Assembly (NCBI GenBank): GCA_024803745.1
Contig: JANJXV010000013.1
Span: forward strand, 12,260,501-12,324,500
Reading direction: 5' to 3'
Origin: Megascapheus bottae
Lineage: Eukaryota; Chordata; Mammalia; Rodentia; Geomyidae
Length of the DNA: 64,000 nucleotides
Shown here: in pieces, positions 1 through 11,318 of the stretch
Layout: the number at the start of each line of letters is the position of its first letter
Numbering within the stretch: position 1 is the stretch's first letter
Notes under the pieces: generated by a model
What the model saw: the letters and a program-made list of their open reading frames with translations, nothing else
Database searches by the model: none
What the model was told of the DNA's origin: nothing
Translations under genes and position numbers: made by a program

Positions 1-45
1 ATGGCCCAAGCACTCACCCAGATAAGGAGACCCTGTCTCAAAAAT
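1..45 (+). mobile_element. B1-like SINE 3' end fragment
   Basis: AGGAGACCCTGTCTCAAAAA is a 7SL/B1-type 3' end. The rest lies before the window. Confidence 0.5.
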
Positions 46-56
46 AGTGCTGGAAG

Positions 57-252
57 GGGCTGGGAGTTTGGCCTCGTGGTAGAGTGCTTGCCTAGCATGC
101 ATGAAGACCCGGGTTCAATTCCTTGATACCACATATATAGAGAAAACTGGAAGTGATGCTGTGGCTCAAGTAGTAGAGCTTTAGTCTTGAGAAAACCCAA
201 GGACACTGCTCAGGCCCTGAGTTCAAGCCCCAGGACTGGTAAAAAAAAAAAA
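57..252 (+). mobile_element. IDL-Geo dimeric SINE
   Basis: The left half is tRNA-derived and ID-like (GAGTTTGGCCTCGTGGTAGA, CTTGCCTAGCATGCATGAAG). The right Geo half (CTGTGGCTCAAGTAGTAGAG, CTCAGGCCCTGAGTTCAAGC) ends in an A-tail. The flanking direct repeat is AGTGCTGGAAG (46-56) and AGTTCTGGAAG (253-263), one mismatch. It sits inside an older ID-like SINE. Confidence 0.88.
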
Positions 253-263
253 AGTTCTGGAAG

Positions 264-335
264 TTTGGCTCAGTGATGGAATACTTGTTTAGAAAGCATG
301 AGGCTCTGAGTTCCAACCCCAGCACCATAAAAAAA
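264..335 (+). mobile_element. ID-like SINE, main part
   Basis: TTTGGCTCAGTGATGGAATA, CTTGTTTAGAAAGCATGAGG, CCCCAGCACCATAAAAAA. Its first bases lie left of the IDL-Geo inserted at 57-252. Confidence 0.6.
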
Positions 336-668
336 GTACTATGTAAAGGAGTAGAAGGGAAAGAAGATAAACACTGGATCCTGGGTAGCTCCTCCATGCC
401 TCCCAATGAAATGCTCCGTAGGACAGGCCCAGGGTATTAGGAGACAGCACAAAACATGAGGGTGATCCCGGGATGGGGGAGTCTGCTCTGGGCCTCTGGC
501 CTGAGCATGTGGCTGGCCAGTTTTCTGGGCTGGGACAGGCAGGAGGAACATGTTAAGGGGTTTGTACTGTTGGGGCTCCTGAGGGCCCTGGAAGGATGGA
601 TGGTGAGAGGAAGCTGGAAGAAGATATGAAAGGAGTCTCCCTTAGCACCCGCCCTCGTGGCTTAGTAC

Positions 669-806
669 CTCATTGAAGGCAGCCAGCAGCCCTGAGGTCT
701 GGCTGGAGAGGCCGAAGCGCTTCTCCACTGTGGAGATGGAGCTCTTGAGATAACCAGAGATCATGAGCTGAGCCAGCTGCAGCAGGCTGTGACACAGGAC
801 GAAGAA
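669..806 (-). CDS. Slco2b1: Slco2b1 coding exon 3 (transmembrane helix 1 region)
   Basis: This 138-bp exon (46 codons, phase 0 at both ends) is flanked by a CCCACAG acceptor and a GTACTA donor. It encodes [15 protein letters not shown], then a segment containing [18 protein letters not shown], ending GLLAAFNE. This is almost identical to human OATP2B1 ([10 protein letters not shown]... to GLLASFNE), and it includes the first membrane helix and the conserved loop after it. It follows exon 2 after a 1071-bp intron. The next exon, which would begin V-G-N-T-A-L-I-V, is not found between 1 and 668, so the remaining roughly 600 residues lie outside the window. No frameshift or stop is seen, so the gene looks functional here. 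Confidence 0.93.
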
Positions 807-1517
807 CTGTGGGTGCGACACGGGATGGTGACAGGTGGCAGGACGCAATGGGAGGAGAGTGGTTGCCAGAGACACAGAAACGGGGCGGGGGGGGGAGAGA
901 GAGAGAGAGAGATCCCATGGAAAGACCAAAGAGTAGAGATGTAGGGATGAGGGGTGGTACAGGAGGAGGTAGACACATGGGAGGAGGGGTTGTGGGGGGG
1001 GGAGAGAATTGGTTATTTGAGCAGCCAAGACTTCTTACATCAACCTGCACCCTAGCAAAGCTGTCCTGGGAACACTTTCCAGGGTTTCCAGGGGTCTGGG
1101 AGTGACGAGAGACCTCATGATTAAATGTAGTTAGTGCCTCTGCGGGGTCAGGAATGGTCTGCACCCCCTCTGACACTCAGCTTTCCCAGGACTGGTTGGA
1201 CCTTCTTCCCTATTTCACTTCCCTGCTCCCTTCTCCAGGAAGCTCTCTCAGATTGGCTTAGTCTTCCCCTCCACTTTCTTCCCACCTGGTCCTGCCTTAC
1301 TGCTGGCCTAGAGCGCTACCCAACCCGTCACCCCCAACAACTCAGTCTGCCATTGAATTCCTAAGAAAAGGAAAACTGACTTCAAAGAATTTTTTTTTTA
1401 AAAAGGAGTATTTGTTCTAGAGCTTAGTATATCTCACCTCTGAGTCTCTCTTTGCTCATCTGCACAAAGACAAAGAGCCAACATGCAAGGGTGATTGTGG
1501 ACATTGAGGACATGACT
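807..1517. other. Slco2b1 intron between exons 3 and 2, left part
   Basis: Apart from a GA-rich stretch near 890-912 and G-runs near 990-1000, nothing is recognised. The intron ends at the exon 2 donor (1877). Confidence 0.8.
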
Positions 1518-1608
1518 GGGCTGGGGAGGTGGCTCTGTGGTAGTGCTTTCTACCTCGTATGAGCAAGTTCCTGGGTTCTAACCCACAGCCTCAAGGAAAA
1601 AAAAAAAA
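1518..1608 (+). mobile_element. ID-like SINE
   Basis: GGCTGGGGAGGTGGCTCTGT, GGTAGTGCTTTCTACC, CTGGGTTCTAACCCACAGCC and an A-tail. Lies in Slco2b1 intron 2 (between exons 2 and 3). Confidence 0.65.
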
Positions 1609-1877
1609 GCGAACATATGTGAACAGTGAACCGTGAACTGTACTGGGCCACGGGATCTGGCGCACAGGCGGTGTCTGTCTGTTCGATGGGCTACTCCTGT
1701 GGGGTCAGGACAGTCTGGTATCCACACAGTGGGACGGGAGACAAGCGGCCTCACCCTCCGACTCCCCACCAGACAGTCCCTGTTTCTTATTGGAAGGAAA
1801 GAACCTTTTCCATCTCCCGGATTCCCCCAGCCTCCCATTCTTCAGAAGACCCCACCCACGCCCAACCCTAGAGGTAC

Positions 1878-2008
1878 CTTGATGCTGTGGAATATACGTG
1901 ACCGCAAATATCGAGGTTCTGGGTGGGCTTTGTCTGCAGATGTGTCTTCTGTGACCATTGTAGCCTTGGTGTCATTGTCTGGCATCTGGGGTCCCTCACT
2001 TGCTGGTC
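1878..2008 (-). CDS. Slco2b1: Slco2b1 coding exon 2 (N-terminal cytoplasmic segment)
   Basis: This 131-bp exon has a clear acceptor (TTGTCTTACAG) at its 5' edge (2009) and a GTACCT donor at its 3' edge (1877). The first two bases finish the glycine codon begun in the ATG exon, and the exon ends on a complete AAG codon. The product includes MPDNDTKATM and ends RIFHSIK, matching the human cytoplasmic N-terminus (MGTENTP... to FHNIK). Methionines fall at predicted residues 14 and 23. Residue 23 corresponds to the start of the shorter human isoform, so initiation from a transcript lacking the 12.3-kb exon would be possible. The segment is polar with no membrane span, as expected before transmembrane helix 1. 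Identification is by recalled protein similarity plus splice-site and phase agreement. Confidence 0.92.
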
Positions 2009-2553
2009 CTGTAAGACAATCAGCCAGGAGGGGAGCTAAAATCTCAGAGAAGGGATTAGTGGGGGAGGGAGGGGGGAAGAGGCAGGAACTTAAGAGTTGG
2101 TGTGTATCTGAGTCTTCCTGATTCCTACCTAGGTCACAATGTGTGGAGCAACCCTTCCTGACAGAGTATGACGCATGTGGCTTTTCCAGGGACCTACTAT
2201 TTCTCAAATCACACTGTTCCCTGCATTCATGTACTAAAGAGAAAATGTTGCACTTGCTTCCCAGAAACTTGATGAGCCATGGCGCCAGCAGCAGGGCAGA
2301 GCCTGAAGTCTTAGCCAGCCTTGGCTTCCAACCATAACACAGCTAGAGCTCCTGGAAGCTGAGTCTGGGCCTGGGTCTGTCTGGCTCTGTCGAGGATCAG
2401 GGCTGGGTGTGGGAGGGAGGAGAGGGGGCTCAAGGAAGGGTCCAGACTCAGGGTTGAGACTTTTCCTGCGTGTATTTAGAACAGATACTTCAATATAGTG
2501 TATCACCCTGTGTGCAGCCAGTCCAATCCCTAAATCCTATATCAAGACAGACC

Positions 2554-2596
<43 letters not shown>

Positions 2597-3129
2597 CAAT
2601 CGCTGGTCAGTTGCAAAGGGCCATCAGGGCTCAGCCCACTCAATGCTTCTGGGACAAATGACACAATGCTGAGCGAAGGCAGGGCTGGCTTAGATCCTTG
2701 GCCTCCCTGTGCGTTGGCTTTCATCTCTGGTAAACACTGTGGGCAGTTGACAGCTTGTCTTCAAAGGCCTCTCTCAGGGCCTTTGGAGCCACATGTCTGT
2801 GGGGAGCCTGACATCCAGCCTTGAGAGACTCCACCCAAGCTTTGAGATGGAGACCAGAGCCTTCCTCCTCCAAGATCCCACTTCCTGTGGGAAGCTAACC
2901 CCATTGTTTCAGGTTCCTCTCCCGGCAGGCAAGCTGGAGTTTCCCCTCATTCAGCAATGCCTTATGGAGCCTGTAAACTAACCTGAGGACACCCCTGACA
3001 CCCCCAGGTTCCTTCCTTCTCCATCTGCAGTCCTGGAAGGCAAACTCAGAAAGGGCTATGAAGACCCTGCACTCCCTCAAACCAGCATTTTGTATTCCTT
3101 ACAAAAGGCACCCGGGAGCCTAAAGACTA
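2009..3129. other. Slco2b1 intron 1, unassigned sequence
   Basis: Contains the (AGAC)n tract only. No exon, RNA gene or further repeat is recognised. Confidence 0.7.
2545..2596. repeat. (AGAC)n microsatellite
   Basis: About 13 tetranucleotide units, in Slco2b1 intron 1. Confidence 0.97.
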
Positions 3130-3525
3130 TTTTCTGATTTCATTCACATAATTCGCATATCATAAAATCGATCCTGTTGAAGCACACAATCGACGAAGTC
3201 ATGTACACAACCATCACCACTTTTGAATTGTACAACACTTTTATCACCCTAGTAAGAAGCCCTGTACTGTCAGCAGTGGCTACGTTTCTCCACAGCTTAG
3301 GGCCTGTCTGGATTTGTTTTTATCTGGACATTGCATACAATATGTGACGGTCATTTGTAGTTAGCCTTTTCCAATGAACATAACATTTACCCATATTGTA
3401 TCATATGTCAATACTTCATTTTTTAATGGTTGATTAATACCTCACAGTATAGACAGATCACATTGATTTATCTCTTATTCAGTTCATGAACATTTGGGTT
3501 GTCTCAGGTATCATACACATGCATG
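3130..3525 (-). mobile_element. Ancient L1 3' end (antisense)
   Basis: Plus-strand text such as CAACCATCACCACTTTTGAA, 'TTTTATCACCCTAGTAAGAAGCC' (shortened here) and ATGAACATTTGGGTTGT resembles the antisense of old mammalian L1 3' regions. It is degenerate and lies in Slco2b1 intron 1. Confidence 0.6.
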
Positions 3526-3529
3526 AACA

Positions 3530-3631
3530 ACTTATTAATTCTTGACTTGGGTTCTTACCATGTAGCCCAGGTTGCCCTTGATCTCACAATCTTCCTGGCT
3601 TGGCCTCACAAATGCTGCAATTACAGACATG
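3530..3631 (-). mobile_element. B1-like (7SL-derived) SINE
   Basis: ACCATGTAGCCCAGGTTGCC, CTTGATCTCACAATCTTCCT and GCAATTACAGACATG are the reverse complement of a B1 monomer. Confidence 0.6.
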
Positions 3632-3822
3632 TTTTCTTTTCCAGTCCTGGGGCTTGAACTCAGAGCCTGAGCACTATTGGGCTTTTTCCTCAGGCTAGCC
3701 CTCTGACACTTAAGCCACAACACCACCTCCAGCTTTTTCTATGTATGTGGTACCGAGGAATTGAACTTGGGTCTTCATGCATGCTAGGCAAGCACTCTAC
3801 CACTAGGCCAGATTCCTGGTCC
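3632..3822 (-). mobile_element. IDL-Geo SINE
   Basis: Reverse complement of the dimer: CCAGTCCTGGGGCTTGAACT at the tail end and GGCAAGCACTCTACCACTAG at the head end. Confidence 0.85.
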
Positions 3823-3967
3823 ACATGTTCAAATTTGTATGTGCCATATGTTTTCAAAGAGGAGAGGCACCAAGGCACCTGGCCCAGTGCCTGGCACAGG
3901 TAGATCTCCAGTGAAGACCATTTTCCTCTCCTTTCTTCCTTTCCTGGAAAATCTGTGCATACATACG

Positions 3968-4008
3968 AACACACACACACACACACACACGCATGTACAC
4001 ACACACAG
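3968..4008. repeat. (AC)n microsatellite, interrupted
   Basis: Two AC runs separated by GCATGT. Confidence 0.95.
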
Positions 4009-4470
4009 CCAGTCAGGCAACACAGACCACCTGGAGCTTCTCTCCATCTGACAGATTGGTCATCACTCCTGAGTCATATCCATCAACCACAGGCCTGGAG
4101 AGCTGGGAGCCTTCTCCCTGATCACCCTCACTAACTATGGAGGTCCACGCAGTGGGCAGTCCAGGCCTGGGTTCCTGGATACAGCCCTGTTTGTGTTCTT
4201 ACATGAGCCACTCCTCTGGTTCCTTAATTGAAAAGCAGGGAAGTCCTCAGTACAAAAAGCATTGGTGAGCTCCTGCCTTGGAATTCAACCTGGGCACTGA
4301 GTCCACTGAAACCAACTCTTACCACCATCTCACTCAGCGCTGCTCTGCCATGCATTTTGGGAATGTTCCTTCTCCTCCCACCTGGCCCACCCCACACAAA
4401 CCATTTGACTGTTCTTCTTGGGGCTTTCATTATGGTCTGATTAAGGGAACTCTATGACAGTGCTGGCTCT

Positions 4471-4670
4471 TATTCTCTCTCTCTCTCCCTCTCTCTTTTT
4501 CTCCCTCTCCTCACTCATCTCTCTTTCTTTCTCTTCCTTTCTGTTTCTGTCTTCCTTCCTTCCTTCCTTCTTTCCTTCCTTCCCTCCCCTCCTGTCCCTT
4601 CCTCCCTCCCTGTCTTCCTTCTTCTTTTCTTTCTTTCTCTTTCTCTTTGCCTCCACCTTCTCTCTCTTTC
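4471..4670. repeat. Polypyrimidine tract (CT/CCTT/TTTC)n
   Basis: About 200 bases almost without purines on the plus strand, beside an antisense B1 element. Confidence 0.95.
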
Positions 4671-4785
4671 TTGACAGGTTCTCCCTATGTAGCCCAAGAC
4701 AGATTTGAACTTGAGAACCTGAGATGTAACTGCTGCCCCCACCTCCTGAGTGCTGGGATTATAGGCAAGCACCACCATGCCTAGC
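4671..4785 (-). mobile_element. B1-like SINE
   Basis: GACAGGTTCTCCCTATGTAG, CCTCCTGAGTGCTGGGATTA, CACCACCATGCCTAGC: antisense B1 monomer. Confidence 0.7.
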
Positions 4786-4796
4786 GTCCTCAGGAT

Positions 4797-5041
4797 CTTT
4801 TTTATTTTTGATGCTGCTCTTGGGGCTTGAACTCAGGGCCTGGGAACACTGTTCCTGAGTGTCTGTGCTCAAGGCCAGTGCACTTGCACTTGCACCACAG
4901 CTCCACTTCTGGATTTGTTGGGTTACTAATTGGAGGTAAGAGCCTCACTGACTTTCCTGCCAGAATTGGCTTCAAGCTGCTATCCGTAGGTCTCAGCCTC
5001 CCAAGTGGCTAGGTTATGGGGCATGAACCACCAGCACCTGG
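4797..5041 (-). mobile_element. B1-Geo composite SINE
   Basis: The Geo module (TTGGGGCTTGAACTCAGGGC, CAGCTCCACTTCTGG) is joined to a 7SL/B1-like head (TCTCAGCCTCCCAAGTGGCT, GAACCACCAGCACCTGG) in antisense orientation. Confidence 0.75.
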
Positions 5042-5672
5042 TTCTGCTTCTTCTCTGGAATCTTTGAGTCCCTTCCCACAAACCCCCCCTCACAATGGTC
5101 TCCTCAACCTCAAGTAGTCGTACTGAGATCCTTACTCCATCCCAATGGAGTCTACATTGATTCTTTTCCTCCTTCCCTGAAAGGCTGGAAAACAACTTTC
5201 CAGTTCTTCCTCTGCACCAGTTTTTTCTACCTGCTGTGACCACCAGGGCTTACAGCAGTGATGTGGCCCTTTTATTGCACCTAGTGTGAACTTTAGGTCC
5301 TTGCCAGGTTGTGTCAGTCATGTCTGGGCAGCTCCTCTGAGACATGATACATGTGATAAGTGTTTACTAAATGCTCCTCCCTTCTTGGTGAGGCAGTCAG
5401 AACTTCTGTCAGTGGTCTGTCCTCCCACACACCTCTGCCTGCTTCCATACTTGCTTTGTAGTAGCGATAAGCATTGCTACATCTAGAATGAACGAATGAG
5501 GTGAAAGTTCAAGGCAGAGAGCTGGGAGGAATGCATGGGGAGAGAAAGTGAGGAAGGTCCTGTTCTCTGTTCCCCTTATCCCTATGGGAGTGGCCAGCCG
5601 GGTACAGCAGGACCCCAGAGGGGAATCTGGGGCTGCTGTAGATTAAATGTCACTGTGCAGGATTAGGCTGAC

Positions 5673-5674
<2 letters not shown>

Positions 5675-5716
<42 letters not shown>
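5675..5716. repeat. (CA)n microsatellite
   Basis: About 21 uninterrupted CA units. Confidence 0.97.
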
Positions 5717-5721
<5 letters not shown>

Positions 5722-7216
5722 AAGATAAATACAAATAAATAAAATAAAGGCAACTCTAAGATGATGTTTCTACCCATGGCCTTAGTACAGATGCAAAGAT
5801 AATCTCTGTGTGGCCAGTTCTTCTTCCCATCCAGTTTCTGTCCTATGAATTGTCACAGAAGAGGCCATCCATGTATGTGGCCCCCAGTTGCACAGAACAC
5901 AGCATCTGGGGGGCCAGAATTCACCTCAAGGTCCTGAGTCGGTCCCTTCAGGAGAAACAGGGCCACAGGTGCGAAGATATGCCAAGACAACGCTCATGAG
6001 GGCTCTGGCATCTCAGGAACAGGAAGGGCCAAGGCAGGACAGAACGTTCAAGCCTGTTTGTCACAGACGATAAGACCTGGGACCACTCTGATCCTATGTG
6101 CCCAGAAGCAGGGCTCACAGTGCCTCAAGGCTGACAGCTAGAAGATTCTGAGCCATGGTAAGAGAGGACTAATGAACCTTGCCTTTCATGCCTGCATGAG
6201 GGCAACACAGGTACATCACCCGGGGACAATGACCTCAGTCAACTCTGAGGTGCCTTTTTCGTGTCAGTTTTGCCAATCAGCCTTAGCTCCAAATTCTCCA
6301 GTGTGTTTGTTTGCAGGTCTGGCCACTAGGCTCAGAATAACTTATTTTCCTTCCTTTGGGAGCCTCAGACCAACATTACTCTTGACCCTCCTCCTGGAAG
6401 CGGTTTGAAGCTCTGTGGGGTGACCCCTCTGTTGGCTCCTTGGCCCTTCCCCCACCAACCCTGTCTCTTCCTGGACTCCCTGTCAGCTCCTTCCCAAGGT
6501 CCCATGGCATTCCAGCACTTCTTTGTGTTTTCCTTACTTTCCAATGCAAGGAGAAGGAAAAGCCTCCCTTCAGGGCCCTCTCGCTGCTTTGTCAGGCCAA
6601 GCAGAAGACAGAGGGGCAGCAGAGGTCAGAGGTTATGGCTAGGAGACCCTGGATCCAAGCCCCCAGGAGAGGTATACTTGGGGGTTGAGTAACATTTTGG
6701 TACTTGCACAATGCTGGCTGGCTCAGTGGTTCTTTGTTTTTGTTAATTTGCCACCATCTAAAAAAAATAAATCTGGAAATTTCACATACACTTCGGGGCT
6801 TTTTGTTTTTTTCCTTCTTAAAAAATCAGCAGATTGACCTGGCAACATTGATTCCCAATTCCAAGATGTCAACACTCCGTTTGTCCAAAGCGTTGCGTGT
6901 GCCTGCTCACAGTAGTTCCCTGGAGCTGACCCAGGGCCAACACCTGCCTGGCCCTGGGCCCTTTTGTCTGTGGGCTTTCCTGTCTGCCTTGGGAGAAGTT
7001 CTCTGAATAGAAATCTAGGGTCAGGTTAGCTATTTTAAAGTTGTGAAAATGGAGCCAAAGAAGTCCACAGTTTAGCCAGAGGTACCATGGCGGGATACCC
7101 CTGATGACTGGTTGGTTCTAGAAGTGAGAGTACATGTTCATTACACTGTGAACTCCCTGAGTGACACCACTGAGGACCAGACACAAGCAGCTCAGTGTAT
7201 GTCCTGGGAGAGAGAG

Positions 7217-7218
<2 letters not shown>

Positions 7219-7264
<46 letters not shown>
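7219..7264. repeat. (TG)n microsatellite
   Basis: About 23 units at the 3' end of a minus-strand Geo remnant. Confidence 0.97.
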
Positions 7265-7265
<1 letters not shown>

Positions 7266-7335
7266 TTGAACTCAAGGCCTGGTGCTCTTGCTTAGCACCA
7301 GGCTTTTATCTGCCCCAGGCTTTGTGCTCCACCAC
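7265..7335 (-). mobile_element. Geo-module SINE remnant
   Basis: CTTGAACTCAAGGCCTGGTG is the 3' end of a Geo module, beside a (TG)n tract. Heavily truncated. Confidence 0.45.
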
Positions 7336-8084
7336 TTCCTCAGTGAGACCCCTATGGGGGCCACAGTCACCCCAGAGTTTCTCCGGCCCAGACCACCCAC
7401 CAGGAAAGATGCAGCAATGACATGTTTGTCCTGGCTCAGGATGACAGCAATAATAACACAGATAACTTTGGAAATTCCTCTCCCAAATAAGGACTGAGAT
7501 AAAGATCAACCAGGTTCAATTTGTAACTGGTGAGGATGGGTAAGGTGGGGGGGCTTTCTAACATCTCTTCTCCTGCCCTCGGCTCCTGGTCTAGTTAAGC
7601 ATATATAACTTGTGCCTGTACCCCAAACATGGTTGAGGATAGGCTAGAGTGCTGTCTTCTCATGGCTGCCACAGAATCCATTTCCTTTCTCTCCCCTTCA
7701 CTTTATGATAGGCAAGAAGCCAAACTTGACATGTGCAACTTTGGGGCTTCGGATTTAGGGTCTAAAACCTCAGATTTCTATAACAGAATGGAAGGAGGGA
7801 AGAGCTTTGTACTGTCACACCCTGGGCCCATCCCTCCTCGACCACAGGGACAGACACCTCCGGGGAAGGCCAGCCTCCAGGTGTCTGAGCCTCACAGGAG
7901 CCCCCTTTAAGGCTGCATGCAGGTCAGCCCCTCTCCCTCTGAACACGGTCAACAGGTATACCTCTCTTGTTTTCTGTACCCTTTGTGTTCCGGTCATCAG
8001 CTCTCGTAGATGACGTTAGGTCCCTCCCCAAAAGTTTCACTGCCAAAGACTTTGGATTCAAATATTTGTTTGTTTTTTTTTTTG

Positions 8085-8172
8085 CCACGTTGTAGCTGTG
8101 TGGCCTAGGGCAGCTTGTTTTGCCTCTCTAAGCCTCAGTTTCCTTTTCTGTAAGGAAACAGGGCTCACAGAT
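8085..8172 (+). mobile_element. MIR element
   Basis: AGCTGTGTGGCCTAGGGCAG, CTCTCTAAGCCTCAGTTTCC and TTTTCTGTAAGG match the MIR core and 3' part. Confidence 0.7.
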
Positions 8173-8384
8173 ACTAGAATGGGACCAAGGGAAATGCTCT
8201 GTACCTGGTGCTCCGAAGTCTTTAGCTACAGCCAGCTTGCTTTCCTTCTCCCCAGCCTGGTGCATAATGAGGACTCAACCCCTTGTCTCAAGTTCAAGGT
8301 CATGGAGAACCAATCACACTTCATCTATTCACCCCAGAGCACATTATCCTCTTGCTCCAATAGATTCTGGCTCTTTTCCAAGTT

Positions 8385-8475
8385 CATCCTGTTCTTTTCT
8401 ACCTCTGAGCCTTTGCACAGGATGTACCCTTAGCCAGAGGCCTGTCCTTCCTCCCCCGCAAGGCACCTGCCATCT
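8385..8475 (+). mobile_element. L2 relic
   Basis: CCTCTGAGCCTTTGCACAGG, then TGTACCCTTAGCCAGAGGCC, resembles the L2 'CAGGGCCTTTGCACTGGCTGTTCC' block. Confidence 0.45.
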
Positions 8476-9514
8476 TCCCACTCCTTCTCAGCCCAAGAGC
8501 AGGATTGTTGAACTAAGCTGAAGGAGGAAGGCAGGGAGGCTGGAACCAGAGCTACAGGCAGGAGCTGCTAAGGTGGTATGGAATGGAGTAGTATCAGGCC
8601 TGAGGGCACCAGTTAACAGTGTGATCAGCCCAGCAGCATGGAAGCAAAAAAGTCTAAGTAGGAAGAAGGAGGCGGGGGAGGGGGGCTGTTTCTCTGGGCG
8701 AGTATTAGGCTTGGCTGTCATTTGGGGGAAATTCCTCTGGCAGGATCCTTGGGTGGTCTGTCCAGAAGACATTCAGCTGTAACTTCCCAAGGGAGATAGG
8801 AGATGGGGGGGGGGAGAGGGGGCAGGGAGAGAGGATGACAGGCATTCTGGTGTTTTCCAAACTGGGTCAGGAACCCAGGACTTTCTGTTCCCAGTCTGGT
8901 CCTGGCTGCCCCATCTACACTCATGATGACCTTAAAAATGGGGACTCGGGTATGTATGGAGGAAAGGGGGAGCCCTGAGTCCACAGGCAGCAGGTGGATC
9001 TCCTTAGGCCTAAAATAAGAAGCAGGGTCTCAGAGATAGGTCAGCTCCAGGCCACTGCTGCCTCCTCAGTGTGGCCTCTGGGCTCTGGGTGTGGCTCATG
9101 CTCCCTGGCTACGACCTCAACCTATTGACCCAACCAAGTCTGTGCATCTCAGGAACTTCAGTACTTGACATGGTTCAGCTTCCACATCCCTGTTCAAATG
9201 ACATTTCAGAGCTACTTAGGCACCAGAGAGAGTGAGAGGGTCTGGAGAAGGCCTGTGTCCACCAGACATGAGCTGGACACATGGGAGCTGGTAGTGCCAC
9301 TGAGGAAAGAAGGCAAGGCGTGGGGGTGCGGAGAGGGCTCTGACTCCAGCAGGGCTTGGCTCTGCCATTCGGGGCAGATAGCCCAGGCCCTCTAGCTTTG
9401 AGTTCCATTTATAATGGACATAGGCGGCCTTTACAGTGCTGCTGTACATGTGAGTGGGGCTGCAATGAGACTCTTTCTGGACCACTGAAGCATGGTCATT
9501 CCCTTCCTCGCATA

Positions 9515-9800
9515 GCTTTTCTAGCTCCCCATCTTCCACAGCTCAGGGACAAAGTCCATATGCTTAGCTTGGTACACAAGCTCTTTTCCATGGACCCTGT
9601 CAGTTTTTTTCACCTCACTTCCTGAGATACACCCTCTCTTAATACACCCCAAAGCTCATGTCTCCACAAACATGCCAGTTTCTGACAAGCGTCTGGAGCT
9701 TTTGCAGTGTCATCTGACCCCCCCCTGAACTGCATGTCCTGTCCAGGCCCCTCAACACCCTGTACTGCTTGTCCCCAGCTGGGGAATGTTACCACTTCTG
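9515..9800 (+). mobile_element. L2 relic
   Basis: CAGGGACAAAGTCCATATGC, TTAGCTTGGTACACAAGCTC and CTCATGTCTCCACAAACATG follow an L2 3' region (AAAGTCCAAACTCCTTAGC...TACAAGGC). It explains the short open frames on the opposite strand. Confidence 0.5.
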
Positions 9801-10224
9801 TTTTAAGTTTGGACACCCCCCTCCATGGTGCCCCCTATGAGAGCACCAGCGCCATCCCCAGGTTGCTCTGGAGATAGCAAGCTCCCAGTATAAACAGGAA
9901 GGCCCCTTCAACCAAGGCTCTGCTGGCCGCAGTCACACAAAGGGCCAGGCCCAGACTGGACATCGAATTCATGGTAGTCATGACCAGCTCACCATCTGGA
10001 TCTTTGTTGCCTGAAGTCTGATCCAGCAGGCAAGGCCCCACCCAGCCCCGCTGGCCACTCTCACTGAAACTCAAGGAACAGCTTGCTTTGTCTGGAGCCA
10101 GTGTCGAAATGTTTAAGGCAGACAAAGGCTCACGCATGTGCAGTCTAGGGAAGAACCGTGACATGGAGAAGAAAAAGAGCTTTGGCAGAAGGCCATCTTG
10201 TGTCCTGGCCCTACTGTGATGCTT

Positions 10225-10292
10225 GTTTGTGGGAAGTTCTTGTTCAAGTCACTTTTCCTCTCTAAGCATCACTTTCCTCTTCTACTAAAAAG
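10225..10292 (+). mobile_element. MIR fragment
   Basis: TTCAAGTCACTTTTCCTCTC and TAAGCATCACTTTCCTCTTC follow the MIR 3' part. Degenerate. Confidence 0.5.
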
Positions 10293-10300
10293 ACAAGAAC

Positions 10301-10512
10301 AGCTGGGCTCTGGTGATTGATGCCTATAATCCTAGCAACTCAGAAGGCGGAGATGTGAAAATTACTGCTCAAAGCCAGCCCAGGGCAGGTAAGTCCATGG
10401 CACTCATATCTCGTAATTATCTCGTAATTAAGCACCAAAAAAAGCTGGAAGTGGAGCTGTGGCACAAGTGATATAGTTCTAGCCTTGAGCACAAAAGCTT
10501 GGCTACAGTGGA
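10301..10512 (+). mobile_element. B1-Geo composite SINE
   Basis: AGCTGGGCTCTGGTGATTGA head and AGCTGGAAGTGGAGCTGTGG Geo start. The middle carries a short local duplication (ATCTCGTAATT twice). Confidence 0.75.
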
Positions 10513-11196
10513 ACAGCTGCAGGAATCAACAGCTGTGGATTTCAATTGTATGAGGTCACCTCTGCGTGCTGGCTGGCAGAGGTGACGAGGGGGAGCCCAC
10601 CAGAAAGGCTTCCTGAAGGAGTTGACATTTGGAGGACTGGGGAACGGTTATCCTTCACCAAAATGGGAGGTGGGTGGAGGTGGGAGAGTGGGTTCTATGG
10701 ATCACATTTTGAGGAACACAGAGGAAGAGATTGTTTTCTTTAATCTCTCCTTGCCTAGACCGGGAAGCTCTGCCAGAAGCCTCAAGGCATGTGGCCTGGG
10801 GGTCAGTGGGGCTCAGCAGAGCTGTGGCTGGTCCTCAGTGCTCCTGGAAAGGACTGGTCCTGGGCAATTTGGCCCAGGATTCTTCCCAGGCTCTGTCTCC
10901 TGTCCCACCTGCACCCTCTCACCCTTCCATCAGCTATTTCGTGGCTTCTGGTTACCCAGTGGGTGGACTCTGAGGTCAGCTCCTTGATAAATATGTCAGG
11001 GGGCACCTAGAGAAAGTTCCTGAGCTGGCCTGCAGGGGTCAAATGTTCTTTCTATTTTTTTTTTTTTTTTTTTTCCCTCAGAAGACCAGTCAGGTGGAAG
11101 GGCAAGAAAGTGACTAGGTCTCTGACACTTGTAGTCATGCTGAGTCCAGACTGACTGGGAGTTCAGTTTGTCTTACCCCTCAAACCACATCTTCCT

Positions 11197-11318
11197 GTGT
11201 TGGACATGGTAGCACACATCTATAATCCCAGTATTCATGAGGCAGATGTAGGAGGAGTGAGAGTTTGAGACTATGTCTCAAAAGAGAAAAACAAAACAAA
11301 ATAAAAATAAACAAAAAG
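11197..11318 (+). mobile_element. B1-like SINE monomer
   Basis: GGACATGGTAGCACACATCT, ATAATCCCAGTATTCATGAG, GAGACTATGTCTCAAAA and an A-rich tail. Confidence 0.75.

Larger units (their letters stand above)
5042..10224. other. Slco2b1 intron 1, mostly unique sequence
   Basis: Besides the listed simple repeats, MIR and L2 relics, and a Geo remnant, this is GC-moderate unique-looking sequence. The 100-residue open frames lack codon-bias, splice or domain support. Regulatory elements may exist but none can be named. Confidence 0.65.

Noticed and set aside
57..252. Possible tRNA gene in ID-like sequences
   Set aside because: The A/B-box-like heads belong to SINEs with degenerate tRNA structure and A-tails, not to functional tRNA genes.
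2545..2596. CRISPR-like regular repeat
   Set aside because: Simple tetranucleotide microsatellite with no spacers, in a mammalian intron.
9610..10164. Two consecutive minus-strand open frames (68 and 109 residues), the second with a hydrophobic end
   Set aside because: The first lies antisense to an L2 relic. The second matches no family I know and lacks splice context, so a processed gene remnant is possible but unsupported.
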